DNA from: Phycisphaeraceae bacterium
GTDB lineage: Bacteria > Planctomycetota > Phycisphaerae > Phycisphaerales > Phycisphaeraceae
Direction of reading: 5' to 3'
DNA: 5,016 nt
Assembly (NCBI GenBank): GCA_016763955.1
Contig: JAESSU010000428.1
Coordinates: 1-5,016 of the forward strand
Positions 1 to 5,016 of the stretch are shown here, piece after piece; within the stretch, counting starts at the first letter, position 1; each line of letters starts with the position of its first letter. The notes under the pieces were generated by a model, which saw only the letters and a list, made by a program, of their open reading frames with translations, searched no databases and had not been told where the DNA came from. The position numbers were made by a program, and so were the translations under genes.

Positions 1-1
1 G

Positions 2-439
2 CAGATCATCTACAACCACCACCAGACCGGCCCCGCCGGGACCGTGGTGTTCATGCCGCCGTTCCGCGACCCCTTCAACTACAACTACGACCCGCTGGTG
101 ATGAGCTCGCTGGCCGAGGTGGGGGCGGCGATGCACAGCCGCCTGATCGCCGAGGGCAAGCCCGGATCGACCATGCGCAGCGGGGCGACCTACTCCACCT
201 GGAACAACGGGATGGAGCGGTCGATCACCTACTTCCATAACGCCGTGGGGCTGCTGACCGAGATCATCGGCAGCCCGACGCCGACCGAGATCCCCTTGCT
301 GGCGCGGAACCAGATCGCCCGCAACGACCTGCCGGCGCCGATCGCGCCGCAGACCTGGCATTTCCGGCAGTCGATCGACTACTCGCTGACCATGAAATTT
401 TTTAACGCCAAGTCTTCTACCGGCGCTATCTCGACATAG
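2..439 (+). CDS. M14 zinc carboxypeptidase, C-terminal part, broken at both ends
   Basis: The frame is open from the left edge (base 2), so the true start lies outside the window. It encodes about 130 recognisable residues of an M14 metallocarboxypeptidase, an enzyme that removes C-terminal amino acids and in bacteria is usually exported. Seen: YNHHQTG near the edge, where one His should be the third zinc ligand; a TYSTWNNG stretch around the usual substrate-binding Tyr region; and [17 protein letters not shown], whose first Glu (260-262) is the likely catalytic Glu. The first zinc motif (HxxE) lies off the window. The match ends at [12 protein letters not shown], about base 390; family members normally continue for about 50 residues there, but this frame gives an unrelated tail ([15 protein letters not shown]) and a stop at 437-439. 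G+C is far higher than in the rest of the window and third positions are nearly all G or C. The gene is truncated by a join, natural or artefactual. Confidence 0.85.
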   Translation, partial: QIIYNHHQTGPAGTVVFMPPFRDPFNYNYDPLVMSSLAEVGAAMHSRLIAEGKPGSTMRSGATYSTWNNGMERSITYFHNAVGLLTEIIGSPTPTEIPLLARNQIARNDLPAPIAPQTWHFRQSIDYSLTMKFFNAKSSTGAIST

Positions 440-795
440 CCAATGGAAAGAAAAATGGGTTTGTTTTCTCGCTTTGCTTTTTGGAATGCTTCATCGCCCC
501 ATGGGAACCAGTCCACAGGATTCGCTGCATGTTGAAGCAGATAAGGACTCTTTTCAAAAACAAGTCGATTGTACTGGTCCCCCCCATCACGAGGAAGCTT
601 AGCAAGGTCCTGCTCAGACGGAATTGCTTTGCGGCTTGTTTCTTGATTTGAAATCAATTTAATGGGGCCATCAAGCAATGCGTGCTGCACATTATTTTGG
701 GTGTAATTTTTTTGATTCAGGATATAGAGACAGCCTAAAAATCCAGCCAATATCAAAAAGCAAAGCAATCGCGTGCGTTTTTTAGATTGCGCCAT
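379..795 (-). pseudogene. DUF255/YyaL-type thioredoxin-domain protein, N-terminal fragment
   Basis: The start is the ATG at 793-795; no clear Shine-Dalgarno precedes it. Residues 1-9 are basic (MAQSKKRTR) and residues 10-26 are hydrophobic, giving a signal anchor or an imperfect lipoprotein signal (FLGC at 19-22), so the protein probably sits on the outer face of the cytoplasmic membrane. Residues 76-120 carry the family signature: [15 protein letters not shown], then [10 protein letters not shown], then [11 protein letters not shown]. In this family (YyaL, human SPATA20) the next residues are normally STCHWCHVM with a redox-type CxxC, followed by a large six-hairpin glycosidase-like domain, about 600-700 residues in all. 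Here similarity ends at Tyr120 (436-438) and 18 unrelated residues run to a stop at 379-381 inside the peptidase gene. The catalytic motif and over 80 percent of the protein are missing, so the fragment cannot be functional as shown. It is cut by the same junction that truncates the M14 gene. Confidence 0.8.
391..435. other. junction between two truncated genes
   Basis: M14 peptidase similarity on the plus strand stops at about 390 and DUF255 similarity on the minus strand stops at 436. The 45 bases between fit neither protein in any frame I read. Base composition changes sharply here, from G+C-rich on the left to A+T-richer on the right. I see no insertion-sequence ends, no tRNA and no useful target duplication. 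A metagenome mis-join is the simplest explanation; an illegitimate recombination scar is possible. Confidence 0.65.
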
Positions 796-835
796 GTTTG
801 TATTCGTTTCTAAGAGAATTAGGAACCGCTAACCA

Positions 836-849
836 GACCGTTAACTGTC
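836..849. promoter_or_regulatory. near-palindrome upstream of the DUF255 gene
   Basis: GACCGTTAACTGTC is a 14-bp palindrome with one mismatched pair, centred on GTTAAC, about 40 bases upstream of the ATG at 793-795. Further upstream on the minus strand are A+T-rich hexamers (TTGGAT, then GTATAT 18 bases later) that could be a weak promoter. An operator is possible, but nothing beyond the symmetry supports it. Confidence 0.25.
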
Positions 850-856
850 CGGTGAT

Positions 857-1204
857 GTGCATATACCCTTTATAACTGAATTGAATCCAAACACAAAAAA
901 AGCCCCGAGGAAAATCTCAGGGCTTTGTCGCTTAAAAAGCGAGGGTGACGGGATTCGAACCCGCACAAAAACCGCTGTTACGGTAGTGTCAGAGCCGATT
1001 CAGGCAAAAAAACGTCCACACACCCCAGAAATCACTGATTCTGACCTGCTAGAAGTGATTTCAAGCTGGTCAGACCTACCCGACCCCATACGTATTGCTG
1101 TTCTTACTGTCGTTCGTAGTGGGAGAAGGGACGCAAGGAGCAGCACTGCTCCGGTCCCTTGGGTTTCTGGTGATAACCATCCTGTAAAAGAGGTTCAGCC
1201 ATGA
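857..1204 (+). CDS. integrase C-terminal tail, separated from its catalytic domain at att
   Basis: The open frame can be started at a GTG (857), but 857-939 is the antisense of the tRNA terminator region, so only the part from about 941 is likely to be meaningful. Residues read from the tRNA remnant are EGDGIRTRT; the frame continues through a linker into ITDSDLLEVISSWSDLPDPIRIAVLTVVRSG (about 1030-1122). A short segment of this pattern (acidic, then WxxLPxxIRxxIxxxV) is what I recall at the extreme C-terminus of planctomycete tyrosine integrases, after a tRNA-like peptide. No recombinase catalytic residues (RHRY) are present, since they would be encoded upstream of att in the excised circle. 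The stop TGA (1202-1204) overlaps the next ATG as ATGA, implying coupled translation. It could instead be a small independent gene. The integrase link is inference from family pattern and context. Confidence 0.5.
   Translation: MHIPFITELNPNTKKAPRKISGLCRLKSEGDGIRTRTKTAVTVVSEPIQAKKRPHTPEITDSDLLEVISSWSDLPDPIRIAVLTVVRSGRRDARSSTAPVPWVSGDNHPVKEVQP
895..924 (-). terminator. rho-independent terminator downstream of the tRNA
   Basis: On the minus strand AGCCCTGAG, a six-base loop and CTCGGGGCT form a stem of eight pairs with one internal mismatch (906/919), followed at once by seven T residues (901-895). It lies 16 bases after the 3' end of the tRNA remnant, where a tRNA transcript would end, and before the DUF255 gene on the same strand. 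It supports the idea that DNA to the left of 940 is the original chromosome. Confidence 0.8.
940..964 (-). tRNA. tRNA gene, 3' end only; probable att site
   Basis: Read on the minus strand this is GCGGG, TTCGAAT, CCCGT, CACCCTC, G: a 5-bp T stem (G-T wobble at 49-65) around a standard TTCGAAT T loop, the seven-base 3' acceptor strand, and a G discriminator. CCA is not encoded; the next bases are CTTTTT. The matching 5' acceptor strand (GAGGGTG expected), D arm and anticodon arm do not follow on the upstream side (965 onward), so the gene is incomplete and the amino acid cannot be told. A tRNA 3' end with its terminator on one side and foreign genes on the other is the usual mark of integration by a tyrosine recombinase. 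The intact tRNA should lie at the far end of the element, outside the window. Confidence 0.75.
965..977 (+). repeat. direct repeat ACAAAAACCGCTG, copy 1
   Basis: ACAAAAACCGCTG directly abuts the tRNA remnant and recurs with one extra A at 1787-1800, just before rep. The position beside att would suit an integrase or accessory-factor arm site, but an A-rich 13-mer occurring twice could be chance. Confidence 0.3.
1126..1160. repeat. strong stem-loop before the coupled gene
   Basis: AAGGGAC (1126-1132) pairs with GTCCCTT (1154-1160), and inside it GGAGCAG (1137-1143) pairs with CTGCTCC (1146-1152). Together they make a 14-bp stem with an asymmetric bulge (GCAA against G) and a very tight loop. 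No T tract follows on the plus strand, so it is not a standard terminator. It lies near the 3' end of the integrase-tail frame, 40 bases before the ATG at 1201. It may protect mRNA, attenuate transcription or bind a protein. Confidence 0.55.
1188..1193 (+). promoter_or_regulatory. ribosome binding site for the 1201 gene
   Basis: AAGAGG ends seven bases before the ATG at 1201. Together with the ATGA overlap it fixes the start of the gene and suggests translation coupled to the upstream frame. Confidence 0.6.
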
Positions 1205-1776
1205 GTGAGCCCCAACGAATTGGAATCATTGCACAAGCTGTCATGCACCGGTTGAACATGGAAGCACGTCCCCACGCGGCGATGGGACCGGCGGCGGATG
1301 AAGCGCAGCGCAAGCCGTCCGAAGGAGCAAGGCCCGCAGGCGAAGCCGAGGACACGCAGCCCGCCGGTAAGGGCCCCATCGAGGCCGAAGCGAGTGAGCC
1401 CTTAGGCTCGCTCACGACCGTAGGCCGGTCCGTCGATGCTTTAGCATCGACCCACGGTGATGATCTCGACTTCGCGTGTGCTGTCCTTCCCCTGCTGATT
1501 CAATCCGCACGTTATGCGGGATACACACAAAGCAATTCTCGCGAAGAGAAGCACACAATCAAAGTCCTGCTCAGTCACCCTGATCGTGAGGCATTGATTG
1601 TCACGTTAGGTCGCTGCAAGTTACACCAATTCGATCCTCGTCGTAAACGTTGGAGTATTCCTAATCGCCCACGTTGGCGGCATTCATTCTGCCATCTGCA
1701 AGACAAGTTATTTAAGGGTCATGTCCCCAGCTGGCTTCGTCCTGGCTGTACGTCCTGCGGTCGCATCATTACCTGA
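1201..1776 (+). CDS. hypothetical protein between the integrase tail and rep
   Basis: I do not recognise this 191-residue protein. The start is supported by the site at 1188-1193 and by the ATGA overlap with the preceding frame. Residues 1-22 form a plausible short helix (MSEPQRIGIIAQAVMHRLNM). Residues about 28-77 are low complexity, rich in Ala, Glu, Pro and Gly, and coincide with a DNA segment of about 70 percent G+C. Residues about 85-110 are hydrophobic and mixed; residues about 140-191 are strongly basic (FDPRRKRWSIPNRPRWRHS) and contain three Cys in the last 30 residues (one in CHLQ, then CTSC), which suggests nucleic-acid contact but does not prove it. It ends 70 bases before rep and probably shares its transcript. 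The middle segment may be inserted DNA and not original coding sequence, and the frame may be partly fortuitous. Confidence 0.5.
   Translation: MSEPQRIGIIAQAVMHRLNMEARPHAAMGPAADEAQRKPSEGARPAGEAEDTQPAGKGPIEAEASEPLGSLTTVGRSVDALASTHGDDLDFACAVLPLLIQSARYAGYTQSNSREEKHTIKVLLSHPDREALIVTLGRCKLHQFDPRRKRWSIPNRPRWRHSFCHLQDKLFKGHVPSWLRPGCTSCGRIIT
1281..1451. repeat. G+C-rich segment with inverted repeats
   Basis: Counted by hand, 1281-1430 is about 70 percent G+C, against roughly half around it. GGACCGGC (1285-1292) is repeated inverted as GCCGGTCC (1424-1431). GAGCC-CTTA-GGCTC makes a small hairpin near 1396-1409, and GTCGATGCT-TT-AGCATCGAC (1432-1451) is a perfect 20-base palindrome. The segment stays in frame with the 1201 gene. 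It may be a small inserted repeat unit or a structured replication or regulatory region. Confidence 0.5.
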
Positions 1777-1786
1777 AATCAAACAT

Positions 1787-1800
1787 ACAAAAAACCGCTG
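1787..1800 (+). repeat. direct repeat ACAAAAAACCGCTG, copy 2
   Basis: This is the second copy of the motif at 965-977, with one additional A. It lies in the short gap between the 1201 gene and rep, where rep regulatory sites would be expected. Confidence 0.3.
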
Positions 1801-1836
1801 CCCTGTGATGTTTGGATACGTACACGGCAACGGTGA

Positions 1837-1841
1837 AAGGA
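1837..1841 (+). promoter_or_regulatory. ribosome binding site that sets the rep start
   Basis: AAGGA five bases before the ATG at 1847 is the best Shine-Dalgarno in the area. It favours 1847 over the in-frame upstream ATG at 1721, which has no such site and would overlap the preceding gene by 56 bases. Confidence 0.65.
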
Positions 1842-1846
1842 ACATC

Positions 1847-2887
1847 ATGAATCTTAGCACAGACAATCAAATGAACAATAGTGATGAAAACGAACAGATT
1901 AGCACCTGCCCCCCCTCTGTAATACGGGGGGCAAAGTTACATGAAGCAGAAATTGGTATCGATTGGCTACGCTTCACGATGCCGTTTAACCGTCTCCATC
2001 AAATGACAAATAAACTTGCAAAGTATCTAGGCAGCCATCACAGTAAACCCGGCATGTGGGGCTATCGTGAGCGTTACCTATTTGCTTGCGGTGCGTTTGT
2101 CACCTTCACCGATGCAAGCCGTGAATGCTGCGTTGAGCTGACCGGGGACACCTGCAATCAATTGGGGCATGATGCCGTCATGGAGATAATGACATGGGCT
2201 TACCACCAATTTGCACGAGCAACTCGAATCGACATCAGCTTAGATTTCAAAGGCCAGAGCATCGGCTTAATTGATAATGTCATCGAGTCCTGCAAACGGC
2301 AAGAGCTTTGCAGATGTCGACGATGGGGAACAATTGATCAACACACTGCCAGCGGCGAATGCACCGGCTACACCGTCAATCTTGGCAAGCGTGGCAAAGA
2401 CGGTTCCGGGCGATTCGTTCGTGTCTATGACAAAGGGCTTCAATCTGGTGAAGCTGCAAAGGGAGAATGGGAAAGATGGGAAACCGAGTTTGCTAATGAT
2501 GCAGCGAATCAAGTCTGCGTGAAACTTGTCCTGTCAGACAACTGGCCACAAACCGCTTCTGAACTGGCATTAGGTGCAGTCGACTTCCGTGAACAAACCG
2601 GCTCACGTTCGCTTAAGCGGCGTCTAACCGCTCAATGGTGGGCAAGGTTCACCGAATCAATCAACCTTGTGCTGGTGCGAATCAAGCACATCCCAACCAA
2701 TATTGATCGCTATGGAACATGGCTGTGCAAAAGCGTCTTTCCTGCGATTCACACGATGGCTCATCACTCAGGCCAACCGGTGATGCAGGTCGTGCAATTT
2801 TTTGTAGGCAATCAAAATCTCGCTAAATCGGTGGAAGCAGCATCGCCAGTTGTCTGGGCTTACATGGACATGCTCCAACCTGTTTAA
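1847..2887 (+). CDS. Rep_trans family rolling-circle initiator / relaxase
   Basis: This 346-residue protein fits pfam02486 (Rep_trans: pT181-type plasmid Rep proteins and the ICEBs1 relaxase NicK). Such proteins nick one strand at an origin hairpin through a Tyr-DNA bond and start rolling-circle replication or transfer. Seen in order: IDWLRFT (38-44), VELTG (96-100), RIDISLDF (127-134, the acidic metal-binding strand), YTVNLGKRGKDGSGRFVRVYDKG (175-197, the family core; Tyr194 is my candidate nucleophile) and WERWETEF (208-215, the conserved R-x-E-x-F). Residues 1-30 are polar and variable, and their codons contain the nick-site-like hairpin at 1907-1933. The C-terminal 130 residues are less typical and may carry origin specificity. 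Length is normal for the family. The stop overlaps that of the opposing restriction gene. No transfer gene is visible to tell plasmid-style Rep from relaxase. Confidence 0.85.
   Translation: MNLSTDNQMNNSDENEQISTCPPSVIRGAKLHEAEIGIDWLRFTMPFNRLHQMTNKLAKYLGSHHSKPGMWGYRERYLFACGAFVTFTDASRECCVELTGDTCNQLGHDAVMEIMTWAYHQFARATRIDISLDFKGQSIGLIDNVIESCKRQELCRCRRWGTIDQHTASGECTGYTVNLGKRGKDGSGRFVRVYDKGLQSGEAAKGEWERWETEFANDAANQVCVKLVLSDNWPQTASELALGAVDFREQTGSRSLKRRLTAQWWARFTESINLVLVRIKHIPTNIDRYGTWLCKSVFPAIHTMAHHSGQPVMQVVQFFVGNQNLAKSVEAASPVVWAYMDMLQPV
1907..1933 (+). other. candidate nick site (oriT / double-strand origin) hairpin
   Basis: TGCCCCCC (1907-1914) and GGGGGGCA (1926-1933) form a perfect 8-bp stem around an 11-base loop, CTCTGTAATAC. 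It spans codons 21-29 of rep. From memory, the ICEBs1 oriT is an A-plus-C-run arm, a loop of about ten bases containing CTAACA, and a G-run-plus-T arm, at the 5' end of nicK; Tn916 has a near copy. The arms, loop size, a TAA-type core and the location all match. pT181 plasmids also keep their origin inside the 5' part of rep. Function is inferred, not shown. Confidence 0.65.
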
Positions 2888-5016
2888 TTCTTCATTTCAC
2901 AGCTTGCAGCTAAACCTTCTAGCGTCATCTGACTTGTAATTTTGTCATGCGGAATTAGCAGATATCGCCAAGGCTTACCATTATTTTCGGTGGCATGCTG
3001 CGTTGCATTTTTACACCATGTCACTGCTGCGGCGGCTTTGGCTAAAACTATCTTATCTTCCATTTCACTTGCCCGTTTGGGTTCGCAAAGTAGCTTCGCT
3101 GTTTTGGTTTCAACAACAAAATCAGGCTCATAACGATTTTCATTATTGTAGTAAATTGGGAAATCACCTTTTGCTGGTTTAAACCATTTCAACACCTGCG
3201 TATCATCTTCCAATAGGACTGCAAACTTTCGTTCAGAATCAGAATCAAACTTCTGGATCGGATAAAGACATCTCTCAAAGCTACCAAAGACCATCGATTT
3301 AATTTTGTTCTTCAGCCCATCTAGAATTGTATTTCGAAAATTTCGAAAATCTTCATCTGCTGCGGCTGTGTAATTGTTTGATCGCAAGGTCTTGAATCCA
3401 CGCGTCACTTGGGCTTCATAATCACTGGTATTCTCAACAAAATGCTGCTGCATCTGCGAATGAATCAGCTTTACAAGTGACTGCTGATGGTATTGCAAAA
3501 CATTCGTTACTTCATCTTCATCTTTGAGATACTCACGAAGTCGATTGACCACTTGCCCCGCAAGTTTATAAAGCAACTTGGCTTGTTCGTCATAACAGAT
3601 GTCGTCACGATCAACCAACCCACGAATCAGATAATCTTCCGGCCGTTTTTCTTTAACAATACCTGATCCATCTTGAAGTCGATATTTTAGATTTTCATGC
3701 AAGTGCTGGATTAAGATATCCTGATCGACGGGCTGCAAATTGATGCTCTGAACACCCAAGTCAAAGTCCTCGTATTCACAACTTACTTCGCCCTTGGGCA
3801 CAACAACGATCTTGGGAATGTCAATTGACATATCGCTATAAAACTTCGTGGTTTTCTTGACCACATCTGAAATATTTACTTGGTCAACAACCCCTTCCAA
3901 CACGCCTTGTTTGATGCCCACCATGTCCTGAACTTTCTGGACAATTTCTTTTTGGACATCCTCGTCTTGCAGTTGATCGCTGCTATTGAGTCGTTCATAC
4001 TGCTTGATAACCTCGAAAGTCACTTGGGCTACCTTGGTTTCTTCTGGTTTCTCAAATAGGAACTTGGGTTGCGTGGCCGCTTGGCTAGACTTAGCTTCAG
4101 TAATTTGCGTTTTCGCAGTGCATGAAATCATCTCCTCGAAAGTGCTTTTAACCTGCACGGCCTTGCATCCTGCTTCAAGAATGTCTTTCCCAATCATAAT
4201 GCCAACCCGAATGATTGAATTGGGATCATTGGCATGATCAACAATCTCTTGGAATTTATCGTGAGAAACAATCGTCAGACGATCCACTGCCGGGACACCC
4301 ACACGCTTGCCATAGGGCAAACGTAAACCACGCCCAATAGACTGCTCCACAAGTGTTTTTGAGTTGGCCGCACGCAATGGGACAATGGTATACAGATTGG
4401 TGACGTCCCAGCCTTCCTTGAGCATGTTCACATGAATGACGATTTCCACTGGATTGTCCGGATGTTCAACCGTCAGTAACTGCTGCACGACATCATCTTT
4501 TTCACTCCCGGTAATGTTAGAATGAACCTGGATGACTTTACCCTTGTACCGGCCATCAAAGAAGTCATCGCCTTCAATGACTTGCTGCAATGCGCTGGCA
4601 TGGGTGGTATCCGCCGCCACCACGAGCATAAACGGCTTAACGCGGGGCTTGTCATTGTTTAACGCATAGACTTCTAGTTCCACCTTGGTGTTTTCATGGA
4701 TGCGTACACCGTCTTCAAGCTTGATTTTTTCAAGCCCTTCAGGCGTGTATGCTTTGGCATCAAAGTTCTCACGTGTCGCGACAGCCGGCTCTTTGACAAA
4801 GCCGTCATTCATTGCAGCAGACAAGGGATAACTGTAGATCACATTTTCAAATGGGATCGGAGTTTGTTTGCCTTTTTCTACCTGTGGCGTAGCCGTTAGT
4901 TCCAAGCCCAAAATCGGCTTGAGTTCATTAATCGCACGAATCCCCGCTGATGCCCGATAGCGATGGCTTTCATCCATGAGCATCACCAGATCATCCAAAC
5001 CTGCCAGATAATCAAA
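2884..5016 (-). CDS. type III restriction enzyme Res-like subunit (helicase-nuclease), 5' end outside window
   Basis: The frame is open to the right edge, giving 710 residues; Res subunits are usually 900-1000, so about 200-300 N-terminal residues with the Walker A motif are missing from view. In type III systems Res translocates with ATP and cuts DNA when bound to the Mod methyltransferase. Seen: motif II as MDESHR (DESH, 4963-4974), motif III LTATP (4885-4899), a motif V-like HVNMLKEGWDVTNLY (4390-4434), motif VI QSIGRGLRLP (4315-4344), a long helical middle region, then a C-terminal PD-(D/E)xK nuclease: FDSDSERKF, YEPDFVVE (Asp at 3121-3123) and LLCEPKRA (Glu 3082-3084, Lys 3076-3078). All visible catalytic residues look intact. 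A mod gene would be expected upstream, beyond 5016. The gene converges on rep with overlapping stops and no terminator between. A stand-alone Res-like defence nuclease is the alternative. Confidence 0.88.
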   Translation of the reverse strand, partial: FDYLAGLDDLVMLMDESHRYRASAGIRAINELKPILGLELTATPQVEKGKQTPIPFENVIYSYPLSAAMNDGFVKEPAVATRENFDAKAYTPEGLEKIKLEDGVRIHENTKVELEVYALNNDKPRVKPFMLVVAADTTHASALQQVIEGDDFFDGRYKGKVIQVHSNITGSEKDDVVQQLLTVEHPDNPVEIVIHVNMLKEGWDVTNLYTIVPLRAANSKTLVEQSIGRGLRLPYGKRVGVPAVDRLTIVSHDKFQEIVDHANDPNSIIRVGIMIGKDILEAGCKAVQVKSTFEEMISCTAKTQITEAKSSQAATQPKFLFEKPEETKVAQVTFEVIKQYERLNSSDQLQDEDVQKEIVQKVQDMVGIKQGVLEGVVDQVNISDVVKKTTKFYSDMSIDIPKIVVVPKGEVSCEYEDFDLGVQSINLQPVDQDILIQHLHENLKYRLQDGSGIVKEKRPEDYLIRGLVDRDDICYDEQAKLLYKLAGQVVNRLREYLKDEDEVTNVLQYHQQSLVKLIHSQMQQHFVENTSDYEAQVTRGFKTLRSNNYTAAADEDFRNFRNTILDGLKNKIKSMVFGSFERCLYPIQKFDSDSERKFAVLLEDDTQVLKWFKPAKGDFPIYYNNENRYEPDFVVETKTAKLLCEPKRASEMEDKIVLAKAAAAVTWCKNATQHATENNGKPWRYLLIPHDKITSQMTLEGLAASCEMKN

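Larger units (their letters stand above)
965..5016. mobile_element. integrative element, left part
   Basis: The element begins at the tRNA-derived att site and runs off the right edge. Its visible content is an integrase C-terminal tail, an unknown coupled gene, a Rep_trans initiator/relaxase with a candidate nick hairpin, and a convergent type III restriction Res-like gene as probable cargo. This set fits an integrative element that replicates or is mobilised by a rolling-circle mechanism. No transfer apparatus, phage structural gene or catalytic integrase domain is visible, so conjugative element, mobilisable element, integrated plasmid and satellite phage all remain open. Whether the restriction gene is inside the element or in the host cannot be decided without the second att site. 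Confidence 0.6.

Noticed and set aside
857..939. A host gene starting at GTG 857
   Set aside because: This part is the antisense of the tRNA terminator and spacer; the frame is open by chance and only the section after the tRNA remnant resembles protein.
940..1000. Complete tRNA gene
   Set aside because: Beyond the T arm the sequence upstream on the minus strand has no anticodon or D arm and no GAGGGTG acceptor strand.
1040..1074. Inverted repeat TCTGACC / GGTCAGA
   Set aside because: Seven bases with a 21-base spacer inside a likely coding segment; too weak to call.
1432..1451. The perfect palindrome as the main rolling-circle nick site
   Set aside because: Its loop is only two bases (or six if the end pairs open) and lacks a nick-like core; the hairpin at 1907-1933 matches known sites much better.
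1721..1846. Longer rep starting at the ATG at 1721
   Set aside because: It lacks a Shine-Dalgarno, would overlap the preceding gene, and adds 42 residues with no family resemblance; 1847 has AAGGA at proper spacing.
2267..2522. Short reading frames on both strands inside rep
   Set aside because: They are shadows of the Rep_trans frame, whose motifs run through this region.
2942..4899. Several 60-83 residue frames across the restriction gene
   Set aside because: They are shadows of the long minus-strand frame, which carries the helicase and nuclease motifs throughout.
1..5016. CRISPR array or insertion-sequence ends
   Set aside because: No regularly spaced repeats, no transposase and no terminal inverted repeats with target duplication were seen.

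Overview
The window looks like the left end of an integrative mobile element sitting in a tRNA gene, with a broken piece of unrelated DNA at its extreme left. Most of it (about 436-5016) has moderate G+C. The integrase-tail style next to the att site, the Rep_trans initiator and the DUF255 protein together suggest Planctomycetota, but this rests on family resemblance only and is moderately sure. Bases 1-390 have much higher G+C with almost only G/C at third positions, so they seem to come from a different genome or a different part of one.

Layout: (1) 2-439, the C-terminal half of an M14 zinc carboxypeptidase, cut off at about base 390. (2) 391-435, a 45-base junction that fits neither neighbour. 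(3) 436-795, minus strand, the N-terminal 120 residues of a membrane-anchored DUF255/YyaL-type thioredoxin-domain protein, cut just before its CxxC motif. (4) 796-939, the leader of that gene and, on the minus strand, a rho-independent terminator. (5) 940-964, minus strand, only the 3' end of a tRNA gene (T arm and 3' acceptor strand); its 5' part is absent, which marks an attachment site. (6) 965-1204, a frame that reads out of the tRNA remnant and resembles the C-terminal tail of planctomycete tyrosine integrases. (7) 1201-1776, an unrecognised gene coupled to it by an ATGA overlap, containing a G+C-rich hairpin-bearing segment. (8) 1847-2887, a Rep_trans (pfam02486) rolling-circle initiator/relaxase. 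(9) 2884-5016, minus strand and convergent, a type III restriction Res-like helicase-nuclease whose start lies outside the window.

The most notable find is a perfect 8-bp stem, TGCCCCCC / GGGGGGCA, around an 11-nt loop containing TAATA, inside the first 30 codons of rep. In arm composition, loop size and place at the 5' end of the relaxase gene it closely resembles the nick hairpins recalled for ICEBs1 and Tn916, whose relaxases belong to related families. I propose it as the nick site (oriT and/or double-strand origin). The second is the att site lying inside the integrase reading frame: integration would separate the catalytic part of the integrase from its tail and would cut tail-orf-rep away from the integrase promoter, so that replication or transfer genes might be expressed properly only in the excised circle. 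The restriction enzyme would then be cargo. The right end of the element is not in the window.
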